The notes: generated by a model not told the origin, from the sequence alone. Counted from the first letter of the stretch, positions 22,523-35,183 are shown. The stretch: 64,000 nucleotides of DNA from Przewalskia tangutica (GCA_029844215.1 CM056725.1:31898485-31962484), one strand, 5' to 3'. Program-made: numbers and translations.

Positions 22523-23351
22523 TTAGGGACGCAGGTGAGCCTCAGTACTGCATTCCATCCTCGGGCCGCGGACAGCAGAGCGTCTTATCCGGACAACGAG
22601 GATATCTTTGTGAGCTTTGTGTTATTGATTTGAGGTAGTGGGAGGATCATTTGCGCTAGTAGAGTTTGCGTATAACAACGGCTACCACTCCGGTATCGGA
22701 TGGCGCCTTATGAGGCCTTATATGGGAGGAAGTGCAGTCACCGATAGTGGTTTGATGTAGGTGAGTGCGATTAGTCGGGCGGAACTTGGTTGTGAGGAGT
22801 GGATAAGGTGAAGCTTATCGGGGCGGTTATTGTGACTTCGAGTCGGCCAAGTCGTATCACGAGATCATCGGCGTCGACATTTGGAGTTTGAGGTTGCTGA
22901 TTGGGTTTTTCTGAAGGTGTCACCCATGAAGGGTGTGATGAGGTTCGGGAAGAAAGGGAAGCTCAGCCCGAGGTACATTGGGCCTTATCGGATTGTCCGT
23001 AGGGTAGGCAAGGTTGCCTATGAGTTGGATCTGCCGTCCGATCTGGAGGCAGTACATCTAGTTTTTCATGTTTCTATGCTGAGAAGATGTATCGGAGATC
23101 TGTCTAGAGTGCACCCGATTGATGATGTCCAGGTGACAGAGGGGTTATCGTATGAGGAGATTCCCATAGCGATACTCGATCATCAGGTTAGGCGACTGCG
23201 GACAAAGAATGTGGCTTCCGTCAAGATCTTATGGCGGAACGAGAACAGAGAGGAGATGACGTGGGAAGCAGAGGAGGACATGAGGCAGAAGTATCCTCAC
23301 TTATTCCCCACACCTCAAGGTAACTCACTTTCCTACTGGTTATTTTTTTAA
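22523..23351 (+). pseudogene. Element A integrase core end, C-terminal domain and chromodomain
   Basis: The pol of element A resumes as LGTQVSLSTAFHP, which directly follows the GAQF block in related integrases. From 22523 to about 22880 the frame is broken by many one- and two-base losses, though codons around the expected AERTIQ and EFAYNN regions are traceable. From 22881 a clean 156-codon frame encodes the integrase C-terminus (DWVFLKVSPMKGVMRFGKKG, then LSPRYIGPYRIV). A C-terminal chromodomain follows (IAILDHQVRRLRTKNV, WRNENREEMTWEAEEDM, KYPHLF). Chromodomains of chromovirus integrases bind modified histones and direct insertion into heterochromatin. This places A in the Tekay/Del-like chromoviruses. 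The stop is at the end of this span. Confidence 0.9.
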
Positions 23352-23494
23352 AATTTTCATATGTACTTAAGTGTTCTATTGTGGCCATATGTGGCATTTT
23401 GCAAATTGTTCAAGTTATGAGGGACTATGCCGTTATCCGAATTAATTGAATCTTGAAGGAACATTCAGGACGAATGTTTCTAAGGGGGGGAGAA
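23352..23494 (+). other. Element A 3' tail and polypurine tract
   Basis: Short non-coding tail containing ggccatatgtggca. An inverted repeat, aacattc-aggacgaatgtt, lies at 23459-23478, with the polypurine tract taagggggggagaa at 23481-23494. The tract directly abuts the LTR. Confidence 0.85.
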
Positions 23495-23916
23495 TATTAT
23501 ACCCCGTAGTTCCGGAGTATGTATGTAGGAACGTACGTACGAATGTTTAAACCCTAATTAGGGTAAGAAGGGAAGAATTGTTTTCCGACGGAAAATATTC
23601 CGAACCTTGTGAAGGAAATTTTTACGTTTTCAATATTTTTATGGAATTTTTCCGAGAGTTAAATATTTCGGACCAATAGGAGGGCGACATGTGTCACCCC
23701 AAGAGCCATGTTGGACGATTTTTAGCAAGTTAGTGGGCAAGACAAGTGGCCAAAAGTCTTGCATGGTATTGCATGGCAAGTTGGACCGTTTTTGGCAAGT
23801 TTGTGGGCAAGTCAAAAGGTCAAAAGTCTTGCATGGCATTTGTAGGACAAGTGTAGAAAGGAACCTACACAAACAATCTATACCATACACATGTTTTAAT
23901 CCTAACCCTTGGTTGT

Positions 23917-23926
23917 ACTATATAAA
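23917..23926 (+). promoter_or_regulatory. TATA box of A 3' LTR
   Basis: actatataaacccc about 420 bases into the LTR, matching the offset of boxes in N, E and K. Confidence 0.6.
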
Positions 23927-24683
23927 CCCCTTTAGTTGATGAAAATCTTCCACACTTAGTATATTTCAAGACTTGAAAATATTTTATCTCCCTCCTTCTA
24001 TAGTTGCTCTCGTCAATTGCCCCCTCCCCTAACCAAATGTTGTCCAAAAATTCTTAAACTTATAAGTGTTCTTCCTTAATGTGTTAGGAAGATTATTAAC
24101 CAAGAGTTAGACAAGATTTCACACCCCTAGCCTAAAAAACCTCACAAAAGCCGAGAGCATGCACATTTGGAACCTTAGTGTTCTTCACTTTTTGGAGTTA
24201 ATTCTTGAATAAAAGTTAGTTAGGAACTTCTAAGGGTGACTTGTGGTGGTTTGGAACACAAAGATTTGGAGCTAAGACTTGCTTTGGGACGACTTTAAGT
24301 TCTTGGATATTGTTGGGCTATTATTGAGGTAATGAATCTTAACCTCTTTGTGAAGTTGATTATTATGTATATTGGATATTATACATATATTGGAAGTATA
24401 TTATGGAGTATCATATAATAAGGAAAGATTTGGATCTTGTTAAGATGTTAAAAGAAGAATTGGCATATTAGCCATTAAAATGGTAAAAATGTATCCATTA
24501 CTTACTAAGAAGTTAACAACAAAGAAACTATAACTTATATAAAGATTGGAATATAAGTTGAAGGACTAATGAAGTAATTGGATAAGTAAAATTGTAAAAG
24601 TTGGCCAAGGACCCCAACTTAAGGACCGTATCTACTTTGGACCGTATCTACTTTGGACTGTATTTACTTTGGACCGTATTTAC

Positions 24684-24947
24684 ATTGTTGTTATGAAGGA
24701 GAGATTGTTAATCGTGTTCCGTTTAGGCGTGTTATCCCCTTATTTACTTATTGTTATTATGAAGGAGAGATTGTTAATCGCGTTCCGTTTGGGCGTGTTA
24801 TCCCATTCTTTACTTATTGTTATTATGAAGGAGAGATTGTTAATCGCGTTCCGTTTGGGCGTGTTATCCCATTCTTTACTTATTGTTATTATGAAGGAGA
24901 GATTGTTAATCGCGTTCCGTTTGGGCGTGTTATCCCCTTCTTTAAAT
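24684..24947 (+). repeat. 66-bp tandem array, 4 units, in A 3' LTR
   Basis: Four units of 66 bases (tattatgaaggagagattg...cgttccgtttgggcgtg). The second to fourth are nearly identical and the first carries a few changes. Preceding it, ggaccgtatctactttgg recurs three times at 24623-24676. The unit is 22 codons long and leaves two frames open across the array (24653-25060 and 24669-25019). With no known domain and an LTR setting, these are unlikely to be proteins. Confidence 0.95.
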
Positions 24948-25639
24948 TTCGGAATTATTGCGTCTTATTTATGGCATGTTGGTTACTATTATCGGGCCTT
25001 GTTAAAGGTGGAGAATTGAGTGGAAACGGGGGAAGTGCTGCCCAATTTTTCGTAGACTAAGAGAAGTCTTACTTAGAAGAATCCCACGAAAAACTATAAG
25101 TTGATAGGCGTGTTTTGACTATTATAGGTTGACCTTCTGTGCGACATATCGACTTGGAAACCGGATTTAGTAGGAGGTATGTGATTCTTCCTATCTCTTT
25201 GAGCATGATGTTTGTGAAATATATATAGTGCGGTGAGCGTCGTGTGTTAAACTAAATTTGGCTTTACTTTGATGTCTTTTAACTTGAGTTCTAAATAATA
25301 AGAATCTTGAATATTTCAACAAGAGTTATGAATCATTTTTGGAAGAAAAGTAATACTTGGTTTTCATAAAAAGTTTAAGTGTTATACTAGCTTTATGGGA
25401 AGTTAGCTATAACGTCTTAAGAAAGATAAGAAAAACGGTTTAACTATTTGTTTATCAAATGCTTGAAATGATGTTTGAAGGTATGGTAAGTTGGTTTGAT
25501 AAACATGTTGTGATGCTACGTGTGTTAGTATCTTGTGACGCTTGTGTAAGGAGGTTATTCTTGTTGTGCTTATGTTGTTTAACGATAAGTTGTTGTGTTA
25601 GTATTATATCACTCACCCTCCTGACTTGTTATGATGTCG

Positions 25640-25865
25640 TGGGTTAGCCGCCCCCGATGCGAGGAATATCTCATGCGGGTCCATGGGACCTATGCGCGGC
25701 TGCGGAGTTCGGGAATGTGATGCGAGGAATACCTCATGCGGTCTATGTGGCCATGCAGACTGCGGGAGTCCAGGACGATGCCGAGGATTAGCTACCCTCG
25801 ATGCGAGGAATACCTCATGCGGGCCTAGGTGGCCTATGCGGACTGCGGGAGTCCAGGATTAGGCT
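25640..25865 (+). repeat. Degenerate tandem array in A 3' LTR
   Basis: Repeats of gatgcgaggaatacctcatgcggg with actgcgggagtccagg. Related arrays occur in D (27850-27980), K (62935-63180) and, inverted, in the solo LTR, G and H. It is a family trait of these LTRs. Confidence 0.75.
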
Positions 25866-26490
25866 CGCATAATGATACTATGGGCGATTGATCTTGCTTC
25901 AATCATTAGAGGCCTAGAAAAGACCAGTTACATTATGTCTATTTTTGCTCTTGTTTATGATGTGGCACTATGTGCGGTTTACTTGGTTGTTTCGTACATA
26001 TTTGTGAATTGGTTTTAAAATGTTATAGTTATATATATATCAGTACTTCTGATTTCACATACTTGGTACTGTTATCTTGACCTCCTTGAAGTGCGTTCAT
26101 GCCGCAGGTAAGGGAAAGCAGGTGGTAGATCCCCATTCTTAGGATCTTTACTCTGGTGTCAGGAGCTCCATTTCTCTGGAGGCTCGACTTTTGGTATGGT
26201 TCTCCCTGGTGTTGTAGATGTTTTGTACATTCAGGGGTATGACGGGGCCCTATCCCGTCATAGTGCTTACACCTTCTTAGAGGTCTGTAGTCCTGTTGTA
26301 AAGTTGGGATGTAACTGTTCACTTTTGGGTACTTATATACATGCCGAAAGGCATCTTTTCTTTGGATATACTGTTCTTATTTTACACTGTTTCATGTTTG
26401 CAAGTTTATATTCCGCTGGTTACTCTGATGTATGTCTACTTGGGTGCCCGGGTAAGGCGCCAGTCACGGGCCCGGAAACGGGTCGTGACA

Positions 26491-28633
26491 ATCTTGGAGT
26501 TGGATTAAGGCTTGTCAAGGTAACAATTTTGTCCTCTTAGTGTTATAAGATTTCATGTTGTTGTAGTTATACATTTTAACAAGCATGAGATATATGTATT
26601 GGATATTTATAAGTGTTATCGATATTGGAAGCCTAAATCCGAAATTGACCTTGATTAGCCATTGAAATTGAAATACAATTTGGTCAATAGTTATAATCGT
26701 CGCATGTTATCTAATAGAAGATTGTAGTTGTTATAATCGATTGCGGCTATATAACATGTTAGACTAAACAACTTGGATTGAAAAGGAATTGGATAAGACT
26801 TTGCATTGTTGTATATTATGGCCGAGAATGGCATTGGTTATTGAATTACTTGGTATTAATTGTGGGGCAGAATTTTACATGTCCTGTAAGGCGTGTAATC
26901 CCCTTTGATTGGTTGTTGTGTTGAGCCTTAAATGTGGCATGTTTGGTTATTGAATTCGGGCCTTGAAAAAGGTGGAAAAGTACGTAGAAACAAAGGAAGT
27001 GTTGTCCGATTTTCCGTAGAATAAGTGACTTTACACTTAGAATATTCTACGTTCGAAGCTAGAAGTTAATAGACGTATTATGGTCATTATAGGTTGACAT
27101 ACTACGTACGACATATTGGACTTAGCAAGTGGATTGAACCGAAGAGGTATGTGGAACTTTCCTTATCTCTTGAGCATGAATAATTATCAATGTATAAGTA
27201 CGGTAGATGTACGAGATTTAAATGAATTTAGTTTCATTTGATATCCTTGACTTGTTTTGAGAATGTCCAAGTTGGTTGAGTTAGAAAATTAACTCACTTG
27301 TTTTAAAGATTAAAGAGGTTTTAGTTTTAAAGCATAAAGTTAGTATAACGGTTTTATGGAAAGTTGGTTATAACAACTTTATGGGAAGTTAAAAGAATGG
27401 TTTATTCTAGTAATGTAAACAAGGATAAATGACTTGAAATAAAGAATGTCAAATATTGATTTAAAGGCATCAATAGCTTAAAGTTTTACAGCAAAGGTCA
27501 CTTGGTTTAGAAACCTATAAATGTATTTCTAAAAAGGTATTGTGACTTGTCTTGAAAGGTAGATATGACTTGATACTACGGTTATTAGTATCTTGGGGTT
27601 TTATATGAAAAGAGTCATTTTAAAAGAATAGAAGTACGTAGTACTTTGGGTTAAATTCCCGGATCTTTAATGATATGATAATGCCTTAAGTTAAAAGAAA
27701 TGAGAGTGCATAATAATTAAGTCTAATGAGAAGTTAAGGGGTTTCTTAACTTGCTGTTATTTATAGTAGCCGGTTGTGCTTGTGATATATTGTTCATTAC
27801 GGGGTCATTCCCCGGGCTTGTGGCATTTGCATATTCCGTGGATTTTCTCCTCACGATGCGAGGAATACCTCATGCAAGTCCGTGGGGCTCATGCGGGTGA
27901 AATAGTCCTATGCGGGGCGGACCAGTCCTATGCGAGGAAATTACCTCATGCGGGTCCATACGGCCTATGCGGGTGAAATAGTCCCAGGAGTAGGATTGCG
28001 TGATAATTCTACGGGTGGTTGGTCCTAGGTTAATCACAGCTTCCTATTTAAAGAACCGGAAATGTATATTTTGTTACTCTCATTGTTAGTAAGGCACAAT
28101 ATACTGTTAATTTGATTATCATACATGTCTCCAGCTTTATTTTAGACTTATGATGTAAATTACAGTATTTCCAGTTTTGCATACTTGGTACATATTGTGT
28201 ATTAACCCCCTTTCCTCGGGGGGCTGCGTTCATGCCGCAGGTAGGGGTAAGCAGGTGGCGGATCCTCACTCTTAGGATCTCTGATCAGTTGTCAGAAGCT
28301 CCATTTCTCCGGAGGCTCGTCTTTTGGTACGGTTTCCCTGATGTTGTAGATTTATGTACATTCAGGGGTATGGCGGGGCCCTGTCCCATCACAGTTGTTA
28401 TTCTTAGAGGTTTGTAGTCATATCTTGTGGATTGGGTTGTAAGAACAAAGATGTAACTATTTTTTTTTGGGTTATGTATATTTCACGGAAGGTGGCCTTA
28501 TCGGCTAGCCTGTTGATATTTACTGTCTAGTATTTTATGAGTTTATGTATATTCCGCTGCTACTCTCTGATGTATACCTGTAAGGGGTGCCAAGGTAGGG
28601 CACTAGTCGCGGGCCCGGGGTCGGGTCGTGACA
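26491..28633 (+). repeat. LTR D, second part
   Basis: Resumes an LTR interior at atcttggagttgg, aligning with 3970 in LTR R, and runs to gggtcgtgaca at 28633. The following atatc is the likely target duplication within the pol of element C. Its first part must lie left of the window, because A inserted into it. It could be a solo LTR or the 3' LTR of a full element. Confidence 0.85.
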
Positions 28634-29391
28634 ATATCGGACAGAGGAGCTCAGTTTACAGCTAACTTTTGGAGATCGTTCCAGAAGAGATTCGGGATAC
28701 AGGTGAGTCTTAGCAGAACATTTCATCCTCAAACTGATGGACAGGCTGAGCGTATTATTCAGACACTAGATGATATGTTGAGAGCCTGTATTATTGCCTT
28801 CAGAGGTAGCTGGGTTGATCATTTACCACTTATTGAATTTGCTTATAACAATAGCTACCATTCTAGTATCCAGATGGCACCATACGAGGCCTTATATAGG
28901 AGGAAGTACATGTCACCTATTGGTTGGTTTGATGTAGGCGAGACTAAGTTAATCGGCCCAAATATGATCCAACAGGCTGTTGATAAAGTGAAACTTATTC
29001 AGGAGAGATTATTAGCAACCCAAAGTCGACATAAGTCATATGCAGATAATCGACGTCGACACTTAGAGTTTCAGATTGGTGATTGGGTATTCCTGAAGGT
29101 GTCACCCATGAAGGGTGTGATGAGATTTGGTAAGAAGGGGAAGCTTAGCCCAAGATACATTAGACCTTACCAGATTATTCATAGGATAGGCAAGGTTGCC
29201 TATGAGTTAGATCTACCATCTGATTTGGAAACGGTACATCCAGTTTTTCATGTATCGATGCTGCGTAAGTGTATTGGTGATCATTCTAGAGTATTCCCCG
29301 TAGATGATGTCCAGGTGAGAGAGGAGTTGTCTTATGAGGAAAGCCCCATAGCTATACTAGATCGTCAGGTTAGGAGGTTACATACTAAGTA
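28634..29391 (+). pseudogene. Element C integrase second half, C-terminal domain and start of chromodomain
   Basis: An intact frame of about 250 codons beginning at the second catalytic Asp (ISDRGAQFTANFWRSF). The catalytic Glu follows in TDGQAERIIQT, giving 35 residues between Asp and Glu as expected for a D,D-35-E integrase. It continues with IEFAYNNSYHSSIQMAPYEA, the KVSPMKGVMRFGKKG and LSPRYIRPY C-terminal motifs, and the first strand of the chromodomain (AILDRQVRRLHTKYV). It is cut by element E at 29391 and resumes in frame at 38129. The upstream pol is missing because D inserted there. This is the best preserved coding stretch in the window. Confidence 0.95.
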
Positions 29392-29796
29392 TGTTATACC
29401 CCGTATTTCCAGAGTATGTACGTGAGGGCGTACGTATTAAATTTTTTTTTGCCTTAAGAATTGGCTTGGTTCGAAATTTGGGCACAAGTGCCGAATAGAG
29501 TCGATTTTTCGACGAAACGTTTCCATTTTCGTAGAGAAAATTCGGCTATGTCATTTATAATTTTTGCGGATTTTAGAGGCGAAACATTTTGGACCAACGG
29601 GAGGGTGGCGTGTCACCTCACATTGGAAGGCAGACGGCAAACATGGCATGTCTTGGACGATTTTGGTCCACTTTAGTTGGTAGGATATTTTGTGCAAGTT
29701 GTGTGGTAGATGGATAAGGTAGCACATGGCTAAATCTTGGCCTTACACTTGCTATGCACTTGTCTTCATCTTGGCCATTGGTTGGCCTTCACTTGA

Positions 29797-29806
29797 CCTA
29801 TAAATA
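29797..29806 (+). promoter_or_regulatory. TATA box of E 5' LTR
   Basis: cctataaata about 405 bases into the LTR; identical in the 3' LTR at 35174-35183. Confidence 0.7.
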
Positions 29807-31888
29807 CCCCATTAGTTGATGAGTTCTTTCATCCACAAATTGCCTAAGTCTTGAAAACCCCTCTCCCTCCTCTTGAGAATTCTCGTCCTAGCCCTCCTTT
29901 CCCCGCGAGAGCCACCCCCTCCCCTTGGTGGTGTTTCCGTGGGGTACCCACTGCCTAGTTGTCTCGTATAAATACCCCTTTGTGGTATAGAAATACTCTC
30001 CAAAGTATTGTTGTAATGTCCAAATACCTTGGCCCAAATACCTTGTAGTATTCCCAAGGTTACACTTATAAAAGACCAAAAAATACGATTATACTTTCCT
30101 TTAGCCACTAAATGAAACCCTAAAGAAATCTTCATAGTTGTTTGAAGTACTTAAGAAGTTGGTTAGAACTTCTAAGGGTTGTTTGGAGCGGATTGGAGCA
30201 CTCGAGTAGAGCTAAACCTTGCTCAGGAGCGAAATTAATCTCGGATAATTTTTTGGCTTATCGAGGTAAATATCTTGTCCCCCTTTTGTAATTGGAAATT
30301 ACATAAGTGTTGAATATATAGTTGTTGGATACTATATATAGAAATGAACTTAATCTTGGCAATGTCTTTTGACTTAAGCTGAAGAATTAAGAATCGAATG
30401 AGCGTAATTACATGGGGTGTATTACGGTAGACTTGTGTAGTAGTAGTGGAGTAGAATTGTGCAGTTAGGGTTAGATGTATAACCCCGGTTGGCTTGATGG
30501 CGGCCTCGATAGAGAGGAGATTAACGCTGCGGGGAGGTCTAATTTTACGTAGAATATTCTACGTTGTGGTCTAGATGTTAACAGCGCGCGTGGCCTTATA
30601 GGTTGAAGTCCTACGTGTGGCGCGATTTACTTGGCTTAAGGAGTAGCCGATTGTTTGGAGCGTTTTGCTATTAGTCGATACTCGTCGCGAGGTATGTGAA
30701 CCTCTTCCTATCTCTTCAGCATGATATGTGTGAACTATGTAGCGGTGAGCGTACGTGTGCTAAATGTATTTGATTGGTTTAAAACATAAAGTGTTATAAC
30801 GGCTTTATGGGAAGTCGGTTATAATAGCTTTATGTGGATAAGCAAGTACCTTGTGGTTTTTAAAAGGTAAGTTTTGAATAATAAGCGCTTGTTATAATAA
30901 AGAACTTGATGTATTTCAAAAGATTTATAAATCGTTTTGAAGGAAGAGTAACACTTGGTTTTAAAGGTTTTAAAAAGAGTTATACTAGCTTTATGGGGAG
31001 TTAGGTATAATGTCTTAAGAGAGGTAAAGAAAATGGTTTACTAATGTTAGAAGTTAAGAGACTTGATCTTATAAGATAAGAGACTTAACTTATTTGTTTT
31101 AATGTGAATGTTTAGGTGAAACCTCATTCGTGAGTAATGAGTACTTGGTTTTATCTAAAGGGATAATGTTTTACTGATTTCGGAAATCAGAATGTGTATC
31201 GACAGACCGGCGTTAATAAAGGAAAATGTATTAAATAATGATGAATTGTATTAAAACCAGTAGAAACCTCCATCTGCATAGAAACTAAGATGAGACAAAA
31301 TGATATACATTTTCTAGATCATGGCTGCTGTAATAAGAATGTTGTAAACAAGAATAACCTACTCTCATGTAAGACATATATTACTCAATTGTTCTAAAAA
31401 GGAATCAAGTGATTAAGTTTATGAACTATGAAACCATTTGAAAATGAGAAGCTTGAGTAATTGAAACTAGGCAAACTGGAATTTAGGAAAAGAATATTGT
31501 TACTTGACTTTGAAAAGGAATGTGGGTTGGTCATTCTAATACTACGGGTATCGGGTGACTTTTATAAAAGTAATGGATCTCTTTAAAAGAACTTAACGTA
31601 TGTAGTACTTTGGGGTTAAAAACCCGGACTTTGGCATAAAATGAAAGTACTTTGAGTTGTGTGATACTTGCCTATGCTTGTTGTTGTGAAACTAGCCTAT
31701 GCTTGTTATTGTGAAACGTGCCTATGCTTGTTGTGATAGCCTTTGTTGTGCAAAGCGTTGTATTTACGTGTTATCGCGTCTCTCGATGGAGGTCGGTTGG
31801 TGGTTGAGAACTTACTTGGGCGTGTCGGCATTGACGGAGAAATTCCAGCATGCGTCACGCTGATAGTATTATTGTTATTAATCGCTTT

Positions 31889-32157
31889 GGACATATCGAC
31901 ACGATGCGTAGCGCGCGGGTATGTTTCATTTTGATTATCGTCTTGTGATTTCCTTTTGGACATATCGACGTCGCGTAGCGCCGCAGTATCGTCCATTTGG
32001 AATGCTGTCCTATTGTTTCCCTTTGGACATCCTGACCCGATGCGTAGCGCACGAGTATGCGTCCATTTGGAATGTTGCCTTATTGTTTCCCTTTGGACAT
32101 ACTGACCCGATGCGTAGCGCACGAGTATGCGTCCATTTGGATTGTTATCTTGTTTAT
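31889..32157 (+). repeat. 70-bp tandem array in E 5' LTR, 4 units
   Basis: Units of ggacatactgacccgatgcg, tagcgcacgagtatgcg and a tail of tccatttggaatg..ttattgtttcccttt, starting at 31889, 31958, 32025 and 32095. It occupies the same LTR position as the 75-87-bp arrays in M and N but with a different unit. Confidence 0.9.
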
Positions 32158-32767
32158 TATTGTTGCATCATGGACATGTCTACCGTCCGATGCAAGGGCA
32201 TGCGGCCGTGATGCGAACATGATGGATGTTGTGGGCGTGAGACCCGTAGTTATATTTAGTGGTGACTTTGAGGCGTGAGTCACGACTTATGTTGTGAATC
32301 GTAGTTTGGTTATCATACATGTCTCGCTTTATATAGACTAGTATGATTTCATTCTGATTTTCTGATTTCACATACTTGGTACTGTTATCGACCTCGGCTG
32401 CGTTCATGCCGCAGTAAAGGTACATCATTGTCGATCCGCTTATAGGATCACATTCGTGTTGGGAAGCTCCGTTTCTCGGAGGCTTATCTTATTGGTATGT
32501 GTTCCCGAGTTGTAGGTTCTTGTACATTCGTGGTATGGCGGGCCACTGTCCGTCATAGTTGTTGTAAATCTTAGAGAGAACCATTGTGCGTGGTTTGTAA
32601 AGGATAAGCGTCGGTATTTATGTATGTATGTTGAAGGCAAGCTTGCTTTGCTTATTTATCATGTCTCTCATTTCATGTTTAAAGTTTTTATTTCATGGTT
32701 TTCTACGATGTTGTATCGCTAGGTGCCCGGTAAGGCACGATGGCGCCCGGTTCGGGCGTTACAAAAG

Positions 32768-32778
32768 TGTATCAGAGC
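32768..32778 (+). other. Element E primer binding site, one base short
   Basis: tgtatcagagc corresponds to tggtatcagagc with one G missing, four bases after the LTR edge. Confidence 0.85.
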
Positions 32779-32953
32779 GATTAATCCTCGGAAAGTGTCT
32801 CTGCAGTTCTAGTAGTCTTGATTATCGGTGTGCACCACATCTATAATCGAGGCTATAGGACATTTAGGATTGGTTTCATTCTTCTCATTACGAGATCGTG
32901 CCTTAGAGCCGTGTTGTAAGTTGGACCCTCCGGCGTGTTTCGTTTTTACGATT

Positions 32954-34057
32954 ATGCCTGCGAAGGCAACCAGGGCCCGGCGGCAAGGCGGAGGCGCTAG
33001 TGGGATTCAGAGTACGGCGCAGCGGTCAAGACGAGGTAGTGCTTCCGACGGCGAGTTTTTGACGCCGCCAGCACCAGCAGAGTTTAGAGCCGCGGCGATG
33101 AGACTACAATACTGAGCCTCCGTCCGATGCAGGCGGGAGATGGGTCCTGAGAGATGGCGATTATTGGCGTTGTGGCCGATATGACAGCCGATGCGCGGCG
33201 ATTCCAAAGAAGACTGTAGTGCACCCGAGGCGGTTTGAGGTGCGGGATTTAGTTGTAGCCCGCCTGAGTTTTACGGGTCGAGGCCGGAGGATGATCCGCA
33301 GGAGTTCATCCGTCAGTTGCAGAGGATCATGCGGGTGATCAAGGCTTCAGGGACTGAGTCTGTGACATTTAGTTCGCATCGGCTGCGTGATACGCGATCG
33401 ATTGGTTTGACTCGGAGCTTTCGGGAGAGCATGCACTTCCACCGTTTGGGACGAGTTTTGGGGCCTTCGGCACATTTCTTGCCTCCACAAATGAGGAGGG
33501 CTCGGTGCGATTTTTGATGTTGAGGCGACGCGCGAGTACAATGTGGAGTTCGACTCAGTGGCCCGGTACGTCCCCGCGTTAGTAGCTCGTATGGCCGATC
33601 GAGTGCACCGATATGTTACAGGCTCGATGATTACCTAGCAGAGTTGTTGGTGTTTCTTCACCGCATGACATTGCCCGCATTCGAGCTCATGCACTTGGGT
33701 GCGGAGCGCGAAGATCGACAGGTGGACGGCCGTGAAGAAGGCCAAGACGGCCGGATATTTTGGCGACTTTCGAGGCGCACCGCCAGACTAGTTATGTACT
33801 CCACCGCCTTGAGAGCGGTCGGGCTCCGGTTCAGATTTTCGAGAAGCGGTGTTAACGGTGAAGCCACCCCTACCGTTGTGACCATTGTGGTAGACTCCAT
33901 TTTGGAGAGTGTCGTGCTAGATTGGGAGTTTGTTTTGCATGCGGCAGCAGGCCATTTTGCAGGAACCGTCCAGGCGGTAGCACGGATGTTACGACTCACC
34001 GGATCGGTGGCTGGTTCATCGCCTTCTACGATTATGCGCCTGCAGTGCCTATGATTA
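32954..34057 (+). pseudogene. Element E gag remnant, capsid and zinc-knuckle regions
   Basis: ATG at 32954 opens MPAKATRARRQGGGASGIQS, a basic gag N-terminus that stops at 33113-33115 after a frame loss. The capsid region is traceable near 33310 (QRIMRVIKASGTESVTF). Around 33660 a DIARI-like stretch precedes the nucleocapsid. A zinc knuckle CDHCGRLHFGEC is readable at 33877-33912, and in the same frame the start of a second, CFAC, at 33931-33942. The block ends at gattag (34052-34057), just after the nucleocapsid. Gag coats element RNA. The absence of protease and pol is a deletion shared with N, M and G. Confidence 0.85.
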
Positions 34058-34786
34058 GAGTGAGCGGTTGATCGGTATATCCTTAACCTCTAGAGTTTTG
34101 GTATGCTTGTTTTAATGATCTCATTATTGTGTGCTATGTACGGATAGCGTTGTGATATTATGAGTTAGAATACATGGTAAGTGTGAACCTTAAACTATGT
34201 CACGGCCGAGACCTTAGGTAAGGTCGTCTTGAGTTAAAGATTTATTTTATGTTTGACCCTTATCGAGTAGTAGTATACGTGGGATTTATTTGTGTGATAA
34301 GTCCGTGAGTGTGAGATGGAAGTGGTAGCTTTCGTGATGGAATTGGTAAGATTGTTCGGATCGGGAACAAGAGTTTAGCGGTTGGGGGGGTTGAGGACCA
34401 TTTTGCGTCAACCCGTGGCCGATTGAGGTGGGTCAGCTCGGTGGTCCCGAGAGGGTCACCGGGTGTTAGGCCCAAGTTTAGATGACCATCGATGAGTTGG
34501 TGGATATGTTCGACCGAGTGGATCGTGAGGCCGAACGGCCTTAGAAGATCGGTTAGTCGGATGACCAAGTTTGGAGGTAGTGACTCCAAGGGTTGGAAGC
34601 GAGCGTTGAAGTGTGTACGGATACTAGAACGAGTTCGAGTGTTCGTGACGAGTTCTACGAAAGGGAGAGGTGAGCGTGTGTTTTGTGGCGGTGTGGCATG
34701 ATTGTTTCGTATAGCGGTGAAGACTATCGACGCCGATTTGTTTTGAGACCTTGAAGGAACATTCGACGAATGTTTCTAAGGAAGAA
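34058..34786 (+). other. Element E non-coding 3' interior with polypurine tract
   Basis: No convincing open frame. Shared blocks with N include gtgataagtcc, ggaagtggtagctttcgtga and gtgttaggcccaagtttaga. The inverted repeat aacattcg/cgaatgtt lies at 34758-34774, and the shortened polypurine tract taaggaagaa ends at 34786. Confidence 0.75.
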
Positions 34787-35173
34787 TGTTATACCGTATT
34801 TCAGTATGCATTGAGGCGTGCGTATTAAATTTTTTTGCCTTAAGAAGCTTGGTTCAAATTTGGCAGTGCGAATAGAGTCGTTTTCGACGAAACGTTTCCA
34901 CGACTTCAGAGAGAAAATTCGGCTATGTCATTTATAATTTTGCGGATTTTTAGAGACGAAACATTTTGGACCAACGGAGGTGACATGTGTCACCTCACAT
35001 TGGAAGGCTTGACGGCAAACATGGCATGTCTTGGACGATTTTGGTCCACTTTAGTTGGTAGGATATTTTGTGCAAGTTGTGTGGTAGATGGATAAGGTAG
35101 CACATGGCTAAATCTTGCCTTACACTTGCTATGCACTTGTCTTCATCTTGGCCGTTGGTTGGCCTTCACTTGA

Positions 35174-35183
35174 CCTATAAATA
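35174..35183 (+). promoter_or_regulatory. TATA box of E 3' LTR
   Basis: cctataaata, counterpart of 29797-29806. In a 3' LTR it could fire outward into flanking DNA. Confidence 0.6.

Larger units (their letters stand above)
23495..26490 (+). repeat. Element A 3' LTR
   Basis: 3.0 kb from tattataccccg (relatives start tgttatacc, so the terminal TG has become TA) to gggtcgtgaca. TATA box at 23917-23926. It holds the 66-bp array at 24684-24947 and a degenerate array at 25640-25865. The following atctt is the right target duplication; LTR D resumes there, so A inserted into D. Confidence 0.9.
29392..32763 (+). repeat. Element E 5' LTR
   Basis: 3.37 kb, aligning with 34787-38128 throughout. TATA box at 29797-29806, conserved block at 31256-31330, 70-bp array at 31889-32157. 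The 3' edge ggttcgggcgttaca differs from the usual gtcgtgaca. Confidence 0.95.

Noticed and set aside
24653..25060. 135-codon frame with 22-residue repeats
   Set aside because: Results from the 66-bp array in A's LTR; a second frame is equally open and there is no recognisable protein or conservation in other LTRs.
33644..34054. 136-codon frame over E gag
   Set aside because: It is not the gag frame: the zinc knuckles at 33877-33942 are read in another frame, so the long frame is due to GC-rich composition.
34492..34701. Possible small protein in E's 3' interior
   Set aside because: The region is conserved with N and M at the DNA level but the frame is not kept; treated as non-coding.
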